Positions 5,639 through 5,654 of a DNA stretch of 5,654 nt are shown here, piece after piece. The notes below the pieces were generated by a model that was not told where the DNA came from, did no database searches, and saw only the letters and a program-made list of their open reading frames with translations. The first letter of the stretch is position 1. The number at the start of each line of letters is the position of its first letter. A program made the translations under genes and the position numbers. The stretch comes from an uncultured Streptococcus sp. (lineage in GTDB: Bacteria > Bacillota > Bacilli > Lactobacillales > Streptococcaceae): the NCBI RefSeq assembly GCF_943912555.1, contig NZ_CALTUR010000106.1, positions 1-5,654 on the forward strand, read 5' to 3'.

Positions 5639-5645
5639 AGGAGAG
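5639..5645 (+). promoter_or_regulatory. Ribosome binding site of a gene beyond the right edge
   Basis: AGGAGAG lies nine bases before the window ends, so a start codon is expected at or just after the edge. No coding bases of that gene can be seen. Confidence 0.6.
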
Positions 5646-5654
5646 ATAGCGAAG

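Overview
The window looks like chromosome from a Mitis-group Streptococcus (S. mitis, S. pseudopneumoniae, S. pneumoniae or a close relative). The basis is low-GC DNA with AGGAG-type ribosome sites, a lectinolysin-type cytolysin, an AliA/AliB-type oligopeptide-binding lipoprotein, and the order ilvE - binding protein - DUF2969, all on the + strand. No mobile element, tRNA, rRNA or CRISPR array was found.

Layout: (1) 1-73 is a leader with a possible extended -10 element at the very edge and a clear ribosome site. (2) 74-2107 encodes a 677-residue secreted cholesterol-dependent cytolysin. It has a YSIRK-like signal peptide, an N-terminal fucose-binding F-type lectin domain and a C-terminal pore-forming core, and it carries a human-CD59 recognition motif. 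(3) A hairpin terminator ends the toxin unit (2120-2155). (4) A perfect 15-base CodY box (2161-2175) and a good sigma-A promoter (2187-2214) precede ilvE (2249-3271). (5) 22 bases after ilvE lies a complete AliB-like oligopeptide-binding lipoprotein gene (3294-5261), which ends at a strong terminator (5267-5305). (6) A small DUF2969 gene (5360-5590) has its own promoter. (7) A near-consensus extended -10 promoter and a ribosome site at the right edge drive a gene that starts just outside the window, probably rpsA by conserved order (inference).

How the genes fit together: ilvE and the binding protein look like one nutrition unit. Peptides captured outside the cell supply amino acids, and the aminotransferase handles branched-chain amino acids, the same ligands (with GTP) that CodY senses. 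The toxin is a separate unit lodged beside these housekeeping genes. Its motifs predict an exported pore-former that combines three host-recognition elements: fucosylated glycan, human CD59 and membrane cholesterol. The most notable sequence detail is that the normally Thr-Leu cholesterol-recognition pair reads Thr-Ile. No wholly unknown system is evident; the toxin variant and the CodY-controlled ilvE/aliB-like unit are the parts most worth following up.
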